Positions 1 to 9,809 of a DNA stretch of 64,000 nucleotides are shown piece by piece. Position 1 is the first letter of the stretch, and each line of letters starts with the position of its first letter. This DNA is from Paenibacillus sp. 19GGS1-52 (GTDB lineage: Bacteria > Bacillota > Bacilli > Paenibacillales > Paenibacillaceae), in the NCBI RefSeq assembly GCF_022369515.1, contig NZ_CP059724.1:4340001-4404000 (forward strand), given 5' to 3'. The notes under the pieces are model-generated. The model ran no database searches and was not told the origin of the DNA. It saw nothing but the letters and a program-made list of their open reading frames with translations. A program made the position numbers and the translations under genes.

Positions 1-611
1 ATAATGTCTAGTGGATAAAAATCCGGAGTGTTAACCTTCTCTTTAAATAGCTGCATCGTATGTTGTAAATCATCCACACTATAGCCGTTTTGCAAGGGTT
101 CTATTCCATATTCCTTAAACATGGCTGGATCGTAAGCAATAGCTAATGCATTCGATCCCATTGGAATCCCATACTGCAATCCTTTATATTGTCCAGAGAC
201 CAGAAAGGATTTATCGATGTCAGATAGATCCAGAACTTTAGACTTGCTAAAGGAATCCATGGGTTCAAGTAAATCGTGCTTAATGTAATTAAAAATAAAA
301 CTGTAATCTGCCTGAATAAGATCAGGCATTGTTTGATCAGCTGTATACATCGCCAACTTTGTGGCTACGTTAGCATTGCTGGAGTAATCCTCTGTCTTGA
401 ATTTAATATTAGGATTCGCCTTCTCAAACATCGCGATAACCTTTAAAGTAATTTCCTTGCGGCTGGGTTTACCCCACCAAATAAAATTCAGGGTAATCTG
501 CTTGTCGGTACTTTTCACTACTTCAGTGTCATTTCCCCCGCAACCAGCAATCGTAAATACTAATGCAGAGGTTACTAGAATGGAGATAACATTTTTAAAT
601 GTTATTTTCAT
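1..611 (-). CDS. ABC transporter solute-binding lipoprotein, partial
   Basis: Reading the minus strand from ATG at 611 gives an open frame to the window edge (about 203 codons, C-terminus missing). The N-terminus is a lipoprotein signal: basic MKITFK, a hydrophobic stretch, then the lipobox TIAGC with the lipidated Cys at residue 24. The mature part has the look of family 1 sugar-binding proteins (FIWWGKPSRKE near the start, then a stretch about targeting a position in a partially open cleft, DLIQADYSF, and YGIPMGSNALAIAYD). Such proteins capture a sugar or oligosaccharide outside the membrane for an ABC importer. A ribosome binding site AGAAAGGCGG lies just before the start. The permease genes would be downstream, outside the window. 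Substrate cannot be told. Confidence 0.88.
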   Translation of the reverse strand, partial: MKITFKNVISILVTSALVFTIAGCGGNDTEVVKSTDKQITLNFIWWGKPSRKEITLKVIAMFEKANPNIKFKTEDYSSNANVATKLAMYTADQTMPDLIQADYSFIFNYIKHDLLEPMDSFSKSKVLDLSDIDKSFLVSGQYKGLQYGIPMGSNALAIAYDPAMFKEYGIEPLQNGYSVDDLQHTMQLFKEKVNTPDFYPLDI

Positions 612-713
612 AAATATCCGCCTTTCTCAATGAGCTACAGGATGAGTTGCTTATGTATGTTAAATGAGTTAGCACCTACTCACTTTCTCTATATCGGATA
701 TTTAACACGAAAA

Positions 714-742
714 TGTATATTTTTTTTGACATTCTTCGACAA
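714..742 (-). promoter_or_regulatory. Putative sigma-A promoter of the binding-protein gene
   Basis: On the minus strand TTGTCG (737-742) is separated by 17 bases from TATACA (714-719), about 100 bases before the lipoprotein start. It is a reasonable but not perfect match to the housekeeping consensus. Confidence 0.4.
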
Positions 743-809
743 ATTAAAACATTTTTCTTTAAAATGTCATTTTAAAATAAATTTATTAATCGACGTGACA
801 CAGTGACAC

Positions 810-861
810 CAAAAAGAGCTATCCCGCAAAGTAGAATAATCCACTTTGCGAAATAGCTCCT
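810..861 (-). terminator. Terminator after dapF
   Basis: Long inverted repeat (GGAGCTATTTCGCAAAGT against ACTTTGCGGGATAGCTC) followed on the minus strand by a T-run. It lies about 35 bases after the dapF stop. Confidence 0.85.
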
Positions 862-897
862 TTCATACTCTTGTATGCAATTTAATTAGCTGTTACC

Positions 898-1734
898 TTA
901 TAAATTCACTGAACCCGTATATACAGCCTGTGCAGGGCCGGTCATATACACATGATTGTCTTCCTCGTTCCATTCAATATAAAGATCGCCGCCCTTCAAG
1001 CTAATCCAGGCCGAACGATCGGTCAGACCGTTAAGCACGGATGAAACTAGGGTTGCACATGCACCGGTCCCGCAAGCAAGCGTTGGTCCGGCTCCACGTT
1101 CCCAGACACGCATATCGACATGACCACGGTCCAGCACAGTGGCAAATTCAACGTTAACCTTTCGCGGAAATAAAGGATGCACTTCAAGTTTGGGTCCCCA
1201 AGTCGTGAGATCAAAGGATACAGCATCATCAACATAAATTACACAGTGTGGATTGCCCATGGATACCGCAGTGAACTTAAATTCTGTACCCTCTGCTTCA
1301 ATGGGTTGATCCACAACATTCTCCGCATCTATCGCTACCGGAATCTGCAGACCCGACAATACAGGTTCGCCCATATCAACCGTAACGGTTTCCACTACAC
1401 CGTCTTTCACATTTAGAGTAACCTTCTGCTCCCCAGCGCCAATCGTTTCAATCACAATCTGCTCCGAACTGACAAGTCCTTGCTCATACACATATTTGGA
1501 TACACAGCGGATCGCATTCCCACACTGCTCCGCCTCCGAACCGTCAGAGTTCATTATGCGCATCATATAATGTCCACGCTCTGAAGGCAGGATGTAGACC
1601 AGACCATCCGCTCCGATGCCGAAATATCGGTTGCATAAGTTGACTGCAAGCTCTGCAGCATTGCTTGGAAGCTCCTGCTCGCCGTAGACGACGATAAAAT
1701 CATTGCCTAGGCCATGCATTTTTGTGAATTCCAT
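898..1734 (-). CDS. dapF: Diaminopimelate epimerase
   Basis: Converts LL- to meso-diaminopimelate, the step supplying both lysine and peptidoglycan cross-links; cytosolic, cofactor-independent. The two catalytic cysteines are visible in their usual settings, Cys71 in SEAEQCGNAIRC and Cys221 in PTLACGTGACAT, and the N-terminal MHGLGNDF is typical. A frame runs to a GTG at 1746, but an AGGAG overlaps that codon, so ATG 1734 (278 aa, normal family length) is the better start. The gene stands alone between the Ca2+ ATPase and a strong terminator. Confidence 0.96.
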   Translation of the reverse strand: MEFTKMHGLGNDFIVVYGEQELPSNAAELAVNLCNRYFGIGADGLVYILPSERGHYMMRIMNSDGSEAEQCGNAIRCVSKYVYEQGLVSSEQIVIETIGAGEQKVTLNVKDGVVETVTVDMGEPVLSGLQIPVAIDAENVVDQPIEAEGTEFKFTAVSMGNPHCVIYVDDAVSFDLTTWGPKLEVHPLFPRKVNVEFATVLDRGHVDMRVWERGAGPTLACGTGACATLVSSVLNGLTDRSAWISLKGGDLYIEWNEEDNHVYMTGPAQAVYTGSVNL

Positions 1735-1820
1735 TGAGATGTCCACTCCTAAAATTTCTTAGTATACGAGCTATTAACTGCATCAAGCATACCTTAAGGA
1801 GTGGGGCAATGCTATTGACT

Positions 1821-4634
1821 TTATGCCGAAATTTTTGTACTTTTTATCATCGGCCGGTGGCGGCTCTGCTTCCGATTGCCACCCCAGACACTTCCTGCTC
1901 CCATCAAGAAAGTTGGAATACCAGATGATACCAATACCAGACACCACTCGCGGAAATTCAACGGAACGGTTTTGAAGACCGGCTGGAGCAGCGGCAGATA
2001 CATCACCGCCAACATTAGCAGCACAGATGACAATACAGCGAGCACTAGATACCTATTCTGAAATGGGTTGCGGTGGAACACAGAGCGGGAGCTTCGGCAA
2101 TCAAACACATGAATCAACTGGGCCATAACTAGTGTGGCAAAAGCGACTGATTGAGCGCGGACCAGCTGTGCCGGATTCTCAGGTGCAATCCGCAGCGTGA
2201 GCCAGAAGGCAGCCAGCGTGCAGAGGCCGATCAGCAGCCCACGACTGACAATCTTCCATCCCAACCGGCGGGCAAAAATATTCTCTTTGGCTCCACGTGG
2301 CTTGTGCTCCATTAGATCCTTCTCAGGCTGATCTACCCCAAGCGCCATTGCCGGAAGTCCGTCAGTAACGAGGTTAACCCACAGAATCTGAATAGGCACG
2401 AGCGGCAGCGGCAGACCTAGCATCATGGCAAAGAACATGGTCAATATTTCCCCGACATTGGAGGCCAGCAGATAACGGATAAATTTACGGATATTCTCGT
2501 AGATATTTCTGCCTTCTTCGATGGCTGCCACGATAGTGGAGAAATTATCATCTCCTAGGATGAGTGAGGATGCTTCCTTGGTGACATCCGTACCGGTGAT
2601 CCCCATCGAGATTCCGATATCCGCCGCTTTAATCGCCGGAGCATCATTCACGCCATCTCCGGTCATTGCCACTACATGACCATGACGCTGTAATGACTTG
2701 ACAATCCGCAGTTTATGTTCAGGAGAAACACGGGCGTATACGTACACATTATCAGAAATCTTATCAAGCTCATCATCATCCATTCGGGTCAGTTGGCTGC
2801 CTGTGAGCACAGTCCCTCCCCGCTGCAAAATACCCAGCTGATGGGCAATGGCTTCAGCAGTCGCACCGTGATCTCCAGTGATCATCACCGTCTTGATGCC
2901 TGCCCGACGCGTAATGCTGATCGCATCACGTACTTCACGCCGCGGCGGATCAATCATGCCCGCCAGACCGATAAAGATCAGTTGGCTTTCCGCTTCCTTC
3001 TCGCTGTTCACTGATTCGTTCGGACGCATATCACGATAGGCCATGCCAAGCACGCGCAATGCGCCCGAAGCTAATTCCTCATTGGCATCCAGCACCCTTT
3101 GCCGCAAGGTAGGTGTACAAGGTACAACCCCGCCATCCCAGAGCATATAAGTGCAGCGGCTTAGCAGCACATCAGGTGCTCCTTTGGTGCAGAGCATCCG
3201 GCCACCTGGATGACCAACAACAACCGACATCAGCTTCCGCTCCGAATCGAAGGGGAATTCCTTCTCCCTAGAATAGGTAACGGCTAGCGATTGCGAGGTC
3301 AAGCCCATTTTGGCGGACAGTGCCACCAATGCTCCTTCGGTTGGATCACCTTTTAGCTCCCATATGGAAGAAGAGGCCACCCCTTTATCCAGCTCATTAA
3401 CCTTATCCTTCGTTTTGCGTTTTCCGCGCATTTCGGAAGGAAAGGTCTCGATGATTTCTGCATTGCTGCACAGTGCGCCCACTTGCAACATCCGGCGCAG
3501 ACCTTGGTCGTGCTTGAGGTCTACCGCCCTACCCTTATCCAGAATTTGTCCTGTCGGAGCATATCCTTCACCCGTCACCGCGAGCGCGCGCCCACCTGTC
3601 CACAAGCGGGTTACCGTCATTTTATTCTGCGTAAGGGTGCCAGTCTTGTCGGAGCAGATCACGGAGGCGCAGCCGAGGGTTTCAACAGAAGGCAGTTTAC
3701 GAACGATCGCCTTGCGTTTGATCATCCGTTGCACACCCAAGGCTAACGCAATTGTTACTATGGCTGGGAGCCCCTCAGGTATCGCAGCCACCGCAAGACT
3801 CACCCCAGCTAGAAACATGGCTGTAGCAGGCTGTCCGTGCAAGATACCTGCGGCTACAACCACAATAGTCAAGCCGAGCGACACATAGATCAGGATCTTG
3901 CCAAGCTGTTCCAGCCTATGCTGCAGCGGCGTCTCCTGCGACTCGGTATTCTGGATCAGATCGGCAATTTTGCCCATCTCTGTATCCATCCCGGTACGGA
4001 CAACGATAGCCCGCCCGGTACCCCTAGTCACCATAGTCCCCATAAAGCCGATATTTTTCTGATCACCCAGCGGAATTTCTTCTGCATGGATAGGCTCGGA
4101 ATGCTTGGAGACGGGCAGAGATTCACCGGTCAGTGCAGACTCCTCCGCATACAGCGCACTGCATTCCAGCCAGCGGACATCTGCCGGAATCCGGTCGCCG
4201 CTCTCCAGCAGAACAATATCGCCAGGCACCAGCATTTTAGCTGGCAGGATCTCACTTTTTCCATCACGAATGACTTTAGCAGTAGGTGCCGATAGCTGCT
4301 TCAATGCCCTGAGCGAACGTTCAGCGCGAAATTCCTGGACAAATCCCAGCGCTCCATTCAGCAGGATAATGGCGATAATTGTGATGGCATCCAAATATTC
4401 GCCAAGCAGGCCAGAGACCAGGGTTGCTCCCATGAGCACTAGCACCATAAAATCTTTGAACTGGTTCAGCAGCAAAGTAAGCGGAGATACCGTCTTTCCT
4501 TCTGAAAGCTCATTCTGCCCACTCTGCTTACGTCTCTCCGCAGCATCCTCTCCGCTAAGGCCCTTCTGCAGATGAACACCGAACATTTTCTGCAGTTCCT
4601 CTGCACCGAGCCGGTGCCAACTATTCTGTTCCAT
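1821..4634 (-). CDS. P-type Ca2+-transporting ATPase (P2A/SERCA type)
   Basis: Membrane pump that couples ATP hydrolysis to export of a divalent cation, most likely Ca2+. From the chosen ATG it is 937 aa, normal for the family. Visible elements in order: actuator loop TGES near residue 170, membrane segment 4 motif PEGLP near 287, phosphorylation site CSDKTGTLT with Asp near 329, hinge TGDGVNDAPA, and membrane segment 6 NLVTDGLPA, which is the Asn/Asp pair of Ca2+ site ligands in P2A pumps. A GTG start at 4682 is possible but ATG 4634 has GGGAGGGG upstream. Mn2+ transport cannot be excluded. Divergent from rqcH. Confidence 0.93.
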   Translation of the reverse strand: MEQNSWHRLGAEELQKMFGVHLQKGLSGEDAAERRKQSGQNELSEGKTVSPLTLLLNQFKDFMVLVLMGATLVSGLLGEYLDAITIIAIILLNGALGFVQEFRAERSLRALKQLSAPTAKVIRDGKSEILPAKMLVPGDIVLLESGDRIPADVRWLECSALYAEESALTGESLPVSKHSEPIHAEEIPLGDQKNIGFMGTMVTRGTGRAIVVRTGMDTEMGKIADLIQNTESQETPLQHRLEQLGKILIYVSLGLTIVVVAAGILHGQPATAMFLAGVSLAVAAIPEGLPAIVTIALALGVQRMIKRKAIVRKLPSVETLGCASVICSDKTGTLTQNKMTVTRLWTGGRALAVTGEGYAPTGQILDKGRAVDLKHDQGLRRMLQVGALCSNAEIIETFPSEMRGKRKTKDKVNELDKGVASSSIWELKGDPTEGALVALSAKMGLTSQSLAVTYSREKEFPFDSERKLMSVVVGHPGGRMLCTKGAPDVLLSRCTYMLWDGGVVPCTPTLRQRVLDANEELASGALRVLGMAYRDMRPNESVNSEKEAESQLIFIGLAGMIDPPRREVRDAISITRRAGIKTVMITGDHGATAEAIAHQLGILQRGGTVLTGSQLTRMDDDELDKISDNVYVYARVSPEHKLRIVKSLQRHGHVVAMTGDGVNDAPAIKAADIGISMGITGTDVTKEASSLILGDDNFSTIVAAIEEGRNIYENIRKFIRYLLASNVGEILTMFFAMMLGLPLPLVPIQILWVNLVTDGLPAMALGVDQPEKDLMEHKPRGAKENIFARRLGWKIVSRGLLIGLCTLAAFWLTLRIAPENPAQLVRAQSVAFATLVMAQLIHVFDCRSSRSVFHRNPFQNRYLVLAVLSSVLLMLAVMYLPLLQPVFKTVPLNFREWCLVLVSSGIPTFLMGAGSVWGGNRKQSRHRPMIKSTKISA

Positions 4635-4828
4635 AACTATTATTTCCCCTCCCGGTCGTTTCTTGACTTCAGGGCGGCACACAGCTTTTCCACCTGTTCT
4701 TGACCAATGTATTCAGGGTCGTCCAGAAATATCACCGCAACAAAGCGGCTCCTTTTGCACGAATGTCCTAAAGTGTGGCATCATAGAGAGGAAAGAAATC
4801 AATTTTATGGCGACAGGAGAGCTTTATC

Positions 4829-6712
4829 ATGGCATTAGACGGCATTGTTACCCGAGCTATCGTGCACGAGCTGCAACCCTTCATAGGTGCGCGCATAGGC
4901 AAAATTTATCAACCGAACACCCACGATCTTATTTTCACACTACGCGGCTCCGGTGGTGGTGGTAAGCTTCTACTCTCAGCTAACCCTACTTATCCGCGTC
5001 TGCACCTTACGGATAGAAGCAGCATTAACCCTTCTGACGCGCCAATGTTCTGCATGCTGATGCGTAAACACTGCGAAGGTGGGGCTATTGAGAGCATCAC
5101 CCAAGTAGGGATGGAACGCATTATTCATATAAACGTCAAGAGCAGAGATGAGCTTGGAGACTTCTCCGCCAAAAAGATCATTATCGAGCTCATGGGCCGG
5201 CACAGCAATATCATCCTGACCGATCTGGCTACCGGCACTATCGTGGACGGGATACACCATGTAACCCCTTCAATCAGCAGCTATCGGGTTGTCATGCCTG
5301 GGGTTGCTTATACAGAACCACCACAGCAGCACAAACTGAACCCGCTGGAGCTTGGCAAAAAGGATTTTCTACAGCTCATTACGGCTGCCGAAGAGAACGC
5401 CCTGCTTGTTCCGGAGGAGATTGAAGTCGAGGAGCCTATTGAGGGTGAACTCGCGGGTCTGCTCAAGGTTCTAGAGGAACAGAAGGCCGATGGCTCTGGT
5501 GGTCCTGCACCTTCGGCTGATCCTATGGGCTGGATGGTGCATGCTTTTAGCGGAATGAGTCCACTCGTGGCTGGAGAAATCATCTTGCGTTACAGAAACT
5601 CTGGTGATCAAGATCACGCAGTAGTAAGCGGAGAAGCAGATTCAGTACGATTGTGGAAAGCCTTTGATTCCGTAATGGGACCTGTTCGTGAATTCCAGTT
5701 CGCACCTGCAGCAGGCGCTAATCACAAAGGGAAAATGATTTTCTCAGCGATTCCATTAACACTACTCGAAGAGAATGTGAAGAAGTATAGTACAATCAGC
5801 CTGTGCATGGAAGATTACTACGGAGACAAAGCTGAACGGGATACGGTGAAACAACGGGTAAGTGACCTGATTCGTTTCCTCGGCAACGAACGGAGCAAAA
5901 ATATCAAGAAACTCGCCAATCTGCAAAAGGATCTGGATGAGGCTCAAGATGCTGACCGTTTCCGGATTTGGGGTGAGCTGCTATTTGCCTCCCTGCACAA
6001 GGTATCCAAAGGTGACAAGCAAGCAAGCCTGATCAATTACTATGATGAGAACCAGGCCGAAATGATTATCCCGCTTGACCCGCTGCTCAGCCCCTCAGAC
6101 AATGCTCAACGTTATTTCAAAAAATACAATAAATATAAAAACAGTCTACTTGTCATTGATGAGCAGTTGATCAAAACGCATGAGGAAATCACGTATATGG
6201 AAAGTCTGCAGCAGCAGCTTGCCCACGCCTCTCTGAACGATATTGAGGAAATCCGCGATGAGCTTGTAGGACAAGGATATTTGCGCGACCGCAGCAAAAA
6301 AGGTAAAAAGAAGAAAAAAGCTGCAGCCCGCCCAACGCTGCAGGTGTTTACTTCATCTGAAGGTGTCGACATCTATGTCGGCAAAAACAATCTGCAGAAC
6401 GAATACGTCACCAATCGACTCGCTTCTCCAAATGATACCTGGCTGCATACCAAGGACATTCCCGGCTCACATGTTGTCATTCGCAGCGAGGAGTTCGGCG
6501 ATGCTACGCTGGAAGAGGCCGCACAGCTTGCCGCTTACTACAGTCAAGCCAAACAATCGAGCAGCGTACCGGTAGACTGCACCCTGATTCGCCATGTACG
6601 CAAGCCGAGTGGTTCCAAGCCGGGTTTTGTCATCTACGATCATCAGAAGACCTTGTTCGTCACCCCCGATGAGGATCGGATTAAGAGTCTGCCGAATATT
6701 TTAAAGAACTAA
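4829..6712 (+). CDS. rqcH: Rqc2/NFACT homologue RqcH (ribosome quality control)
   Basis: Family known from Bacillus RqcH: binds stalled 50S subunits carrying peptidyl-tRNA and recruits alanyl-tRNA to add C-terminal alanine tails that mark the nascent chain for degradation. It was formerly annotated as fibronectin-binding protein FbpA. The 627-aa protein shows the NFACT-N start MALDGIVTRAIVHEL, the MLMRKHCEG segment near residue 75, a long helical middle, a basic KKGKKKKKAAAR linker near 495, and the NFACT-R core with WLHTKDIPGSHVV near 545. A slightly longer length than the usual 570 comes from inserts around residues 190-240. AGGAGAG precedes the start. Confidence 0.94.
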   Translation: MALDGIVTRAIVHELQPFIGARIGKIYQPNTHDLIFTLRGSGGGGKLLLSANPTYPRLHLTDRSSINPSDAPMFCMLMRKHCEGGAIESITQVGMERIIHINVKSRDELGDFSAKKIIIELMGRHSNIILTDLATGTIVDGIHHVTPSISSYRVVMPGVAYTEPPQQHKLNPLELGKKDFLQLITAAEENALLVPEEIEVEEPIEGELAGLLKVLEEQKADGSGGPAPSADPMGWMVHAFSGMSPLVAGEIILRYRNSGDQDHAVVSGEADSVRLWKAFDSVMGPVREFQFAPAAGANHKGKMIFSAIPLTLLEENVKKYSTISLCMEDYYGDKAERDTVKQRVSDLIRFLGNERSKNIKKLANLQKDLDEAQDADRFRIWGELLFASLHKVSKGDKQASLINYYDENQAEMIIPLDPLLSPSDNAQRYFKKYNKYKNSLLVIDEQLIKTHEEITYMESLQQQLAHASLNDIEEIRDELVGQGYLRDRSKKGKKKKKAAARPTLQVFTSSEGVDIYVGKNNLQNEYVTNRLASPNDTWLHTKDIPGSHVVIRSEEFGDATLEEAAQLAAYYSQAKQSSSVPVDCTLIRHVRKPSGSKPGFVIYDHQKTLFVTPDEDRIKSLPNILKN

Positions 6713-6728
6713 ATCCGTAAAAAACATT

Positions 6729-6777
6729 AAAACCTCCAACCCTCTGATGAAAGCACGTCAAAGGTTTGGAGGTTTTT
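6729..6777. terminator. Bidirectional terminator between rqcH and the PHP gene
   Basis: AAACCTCCAA and TTTGGAGGTTTTT form a hairpin with T-run on the plus strand, and an A-run (T on minus) on the other side. It sits between two converging genes. Confidence 0.8.
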
Positions 6778-6786
6778 GAGTTAGGA

Positions 6787-7638
6787 TTACTTTAATTTCT
6801 CCAGCACATCGGCTGAGACTGTTACACTACCAATGTCCCCGTGGAAAATCACACCTTGACGCGCACCGTGAAAGTCCGAGCCTCCAGTGATGATAAGGCC
6901 AAATTCCGCAGCCAGAAGAAGATATCTTTCTTCCTCGGCAGGCCCATGATCCGAATGATAAACCTCAATTCCCCGCAGTGCACTCCGTTCAAGGATGCCC
7001 CGCATCAGTTCATCATCTCCGTATAAGCCAGGATGTGCCAATACCGGAGAACCTCCGGCTTCAACAATCCATTGACAGGCTTCCTCTGGCGTTATACGCG
7101 GTGGCAATACGAAAGCTGCAGCACCTTCAGCCAGATACTTGTTAAAAGCATCCCGCATGTCTGTCGCTGCTCCCAGCCGCACCAGTTCATCGGCAATATG
7201 TGGCCGCCCAACACTTTCATCCGGCTTCAGTTCACGCCCCATGCCTGCTATAACTTTTTCCAGGGTAATTTCAATACCCAGATTCCGTAATTTGTGGACA
7301 ATTTCTTCATTCCGCTGTGAACGGGTATCTCTCAGCCCTTCCAGTCGGGACAGAAATAAAGTATTGGTAGTATCCATATAATAACCAAGTACATGGATAT
7401 CCTTGCCGCCTGCACGTGTACTGATTTCAACACCGGGGACTACCGTAATCCCATATTTTCTTCCGGCTTCTTGGGCTTCGGCAATGCCTGCAACGGTATC
7501 ATGATCCGTAATTGCCACAGCCGCAAGACCTTTTTCAGCAGCAATTCGGACATTATCTGCTGGTGGCAACATTCCGTCCGAAGCTTGTGTATGTGTATGT
7601 AGGTCACAACGTGCAGATTGATCGATTTCGTTCTCCAT
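6787..7638 (-). CDS. PHP-domain metal-dependent phosphoesterase
   Basis: 283-aa single-domain PHP protein. Metal-binding motifs are evident: DLHTHTQASDG at residue 12, ITDHDT near 44, an HPGLYG near 200 and SDFHG near 257. Related stand-alone PHP proteins (E. coli RnmN/YciV type) remove phosphates from 3',5'-bisphosphonucleotides or short RNA ends, so a nucleotide or RNA 5'-end role is a family-based inference. ATG 7638 follows GGGTGG. The GNAT and LysR genes are just upstream on the same strand. Confidence 0.88.
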   Translation of the reverse strand: MENEIDQSARCDLHTHTQASDGMLPPADNVRIAAEKGLAAVAITDHDTVAGIAEAQEAGRKYGITVVPGVEISTRAGGKDIHVLGYYMDTTNTLFLSRLEGLRDTRSQRNEEIVHKLRNLGIEITLEKVIAGMGRELKPDESVGRPHIADELVRLGAATDMRDAFNKYLAEGAAAFVLPPRITPEEACQWIVEAGGSPVLAHPGLYGDDELMRGILERSALRGIEVYHSDHGPAEEERYLLLAAEFGLIITGGSDFHGARQGVIFHGDIGSVTVSADVLEKLK

Positions 7639-7659
7639 TCATACCACCCATTTCCTAAT

Positions 7660-8229
7660 TTATAAGTTCTGGGCTAACTCCCACTCCTCGCGGAGAATGC
7701 CCATCTTGATCGCATCATAATACTGGCCGCGAACAATTCGCGCTTTACGAACACGCGCCTCTTCTACCATACCGCATTTTGCCGCCAGCTTCATCATTCT
7801 TACATTACCGGACCATGTACCCATTCCGAGCCGAACAGTATCCATAGCTTCAAATAAATATTTCATCCACATCCGAAAAGCTTCCGTGCCATACCCCCCT
7901 GACCAATAACGCGAGTCACAAATGACAATTCCGATCTCGAACCAGTTGGTTTCTTTAGCGACCCAATATCGGCCTACCTTACCCTTTAGTTCACCGTCTA
8001 TCTCGACCATCAGACAACGGCGTGGTGCATCTGAATATGCAAGTTCGACATCTTCCCGATATTCTGTGGCGAACTCTTCATAGCTCACAGGACTCAAGGG
8101 CTTATAGGGTCCATTCCAGTTCAAATGCTCCCGATCATCAGCTTCATGATAGTAGTAATACAATTTGCGGATGTCAGCTTCCGTAATGTCGCGCAGCACA
8201 ACTTTTTCTCCACTCAGCAATATCTTCAT
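7660..8229 (-). CDS. GNAT N-acetyltransferase (RimJ/RimL-like)
   Basis: 189-aa acetyl-CoA-dependent transferase. The pattern VVLRDITEADI at the N-terminus, the GYGTEAFRMWMKYLFE acetyl-CoA segment near residue 115, and VRMMKLAAKCGMVEEARVRK after it match the RimJ/RimL subgroup that acetylates protein N-termini or small molecules. Start codon overlaps the stop of the upstream LysR gene (ATGA), so the two are probably co-translated. Substrate unknown. Confidence 0.85.
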   Translation of the reverse strand: MKILLSGEKVVLRDITEADIRKLYYYYHEADDREHLNWNGPYKPLSPVSYEEFATEYREDVELAYSDAPRRCLMVEIDGELKGKVGRYWVAKETNWFEIGIVICDSRYWSGGYGTEAFRMWMKYLFEAMDTVRLGMGTWSGNVRMMKLAAKCGMVEEARVRKARIVRGQYYDAIKMGILREEWELAQNL

Positions 8230-9128
8230 AAGCTATCCAGAGAATGCTGGCGTAAAAACGTAAGAAATGTTACGGCCGAGATCGGCAGCAGTGTGGACTT
8301 CAGATGAATGGCGTAGAATTGTCTTTTTAAGGACGCATCTGAGATATTTACAATTTTCAAAAGACCCAGTGTGACCTCGTGCTTGACAGAAGAAGTGGAG
8401 ATCATTGTAATCCCGAGACCAGCCTCCACCGCTGATTTCACAGCTCCCGTACTGCCCAGCTCCATCACAATTCGCATAGACGCCAGGTCAAGTCCTTTGG
8501 CCAGTATTTGTTCCTCCATAACACTGCGCGTACCCGAGCCCTGCTCACGCAGAATAAACGGATGCTGCAGCGCCTCCTCCAAAGTCACTTCATGTTTAGC
8601 CGCCAGCGGGTGGTCCCGGGGCACAATCAACTTCAGCTCATCCCCCATCACAGGTTCAATGACCATATCAGGGTGCGATACCGGAGCCTCAATCAAACCA
8701 AAGTTCAGTTGATGCTTATGTATCTCCTCCATGATCTGCGAGGTATTCATCACCTTCATCATAATCGAAATATTAGGATACTCCTTGCCAAAAGGACCGA
8801 GCAGACGCGGCAGCACATACTCACCGATTGTCAGGCTAGCCCCAAGCTGCAGACGTCCTTCCAGCATATGGGTAAAAGCAGACATAGCCTGATCCGTCTC
8901 ACGCATCAGCTCAATACTGCGCTGCGCATAAGGCATAAGCATTTGGCCTGCTTCGGATAGCAGAATCTTTTTGGTGGTGCGGTTGAACAGCTTGGTTCCA
9001 AAATAGTCCTCCAGCGCCTGCACCTGCATCGTAACTGCCGGCTGCGTCATATGCAGCGTTTGTGCGGCCGCCGAGAAGCTTCCCCGCTCTGAAACGGTAT
9101 AAAAAATATGCAACTGATGAAAGTTCAT
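8226..9128 (-). CDS. LysR-family transcriptional regulator
   Basis: Classical LysR layout: N-terminal winged helix-turn-helix (MNFHQLHIFYTVSERGSF, AAQTLHMTQPAVTMQV) followed by the two-lobed effector domain (LRLGASLTIGEYVLP; GLGITMIS). 300 aa from ATG 9128, which is preceded by AAGGAG at 10 bases; the frame continues upstream but without a better start. The effector half resembles CysL/YwfK-like regulators (TIGEYVLP, STGAVKSAVEAGLGI), but the target genes cannot be read from the window. It overlaps the GNAT gene by four bases. Confidence 0.92.
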   Translation of the reverse strand: MNFHQLHIFYTVSERGSFSAAAQTLHMTQPAVTMQVQALEDYFGTKLFNRTTKKILLSEAGQMLMPYAQRSIELMRETDQAMSAFTHMLEGRLQLGASLTIGEYVLPRLLGPFGKEYPNISIMMKVMNTSQIMEEIHKHQLNFGLIEAPVSHPDMVIEPVMGDELKLIVPRDHPLAAKHEVTLEEALQHPFILREQGSGTRSVMEEQILAKGLDLASMRIVMELGSTGAVKSAVEAGLGITMISTSSVKHEVTLGLLKIVNISDASLKRQFYAIHLKSTLLPISAVTFLTFLRQHSLDSL

Positions 9129-9222
9129 GCTTATGCCACTCCTTATTTGAGGCCATGCTTGATTACCTAGAAATAAACAAAAGGACATGCAGCTTCCTGC
9201 CGCATGCCTAGTGCTAATGATA

Positions 9223-9666
9223 CTATTTGCGTCTGCGTCTGCGCTTAATCAGCTTCAAGCGCCGCGAGTGCCGCAGCAGCGAATAATAAGATTTCAAATC
9301 CCGCAGTTGGGGAGTCACCGAAACTTTGCCAAGAAACGAAACAACGGTCAACGTGTAAAGTGGATAGCCTGAGAGATTAGTCTCGCCTGGCAGCTCTGTG
9401 AACTCCGCGATTATTACCAAATCCTCGTCAATCAAGTAAGCATTCTGCTCACTATTCGAATAGGATTGGATCCGTTTCTGCTTCAAGCATTGCCATATCC
9501 AGGCGACAACATCTCCGTCAACACGGACTTCAACGCTGATCCGCTCCACGTAACGGCTTCTCGCAAAATCCGTTATAACGATATTTGCAACCCTATAGTC
9601 ATTCAACATGATATGGAAGGGTTCATACGTACCCAGCCATTCCATTCCATGGTCACGCATCCTCAT
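9223..9666 (-). CDS. Uncharacterised protein with basic C-terminal tail
   Basis: Not recognised. About 147 aa from ATG 9666 (a second ATG at 9660 fits the upstream GGTGGAG about as well; the frame also extends further upstream without a convincing start). Mixed alpha/beta composition with a hydrophobic middle (NIVITDFARSRYVERISVEV) and an extremely basic end, RHSRRLKLIKRRRRRK, which suggests nucleic acid or membrane-phospholipid contact. No signal peptide. It lies alone between the LysR gene and the terminator of the ethanolamine operon. Confidence 0.6.
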   Translation of the reverse strand: MRMRDHGMEWLGTYEPFHIMLNDYRVANIVITDFARSRYVERISVEVRVDGDVVAWIWQCLKQKRIQSYSNSEQNAYLIDEDLVIIAEFTELPGETNLSGYPLYTLTVVSFLGKVSVTPQLRDLKSYYSLLRHSRRLKLIKRRRRRK

Positions 9667-9746
9667 CACACTCCACCGTATGCATGCACTTATTGTTGTC
9701 AATCTTACCTCATTGCCGAAAGTTGTACAAGCTTGTGCCCCTCCAC

Positions 9747-9784
9747 AAAAAATACCCCTGCCCATAAATCAGGCAAGGGAAAAT
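9747..9784 (-). terminator. Terminator of the ethanolamine operon
   Basis: Minus-strand hairpin CCCTTGCC/GGGCAGGGG followed by TATTTTTT, 26 bases after the permease stop. Confidence 0.75.
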
Positions 9785-9809
9785 TCATATTTATTCAGTA
9801 TGTATGCAA

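Noticed and set aside
3310..3888. A 192-codon open frame on the plus strand
   Set aside because: It lies opposite the Ca2+ ATPase gene, has no ribosome binding site and no protein-like composition; it is a shadow of the minus-strand gene.
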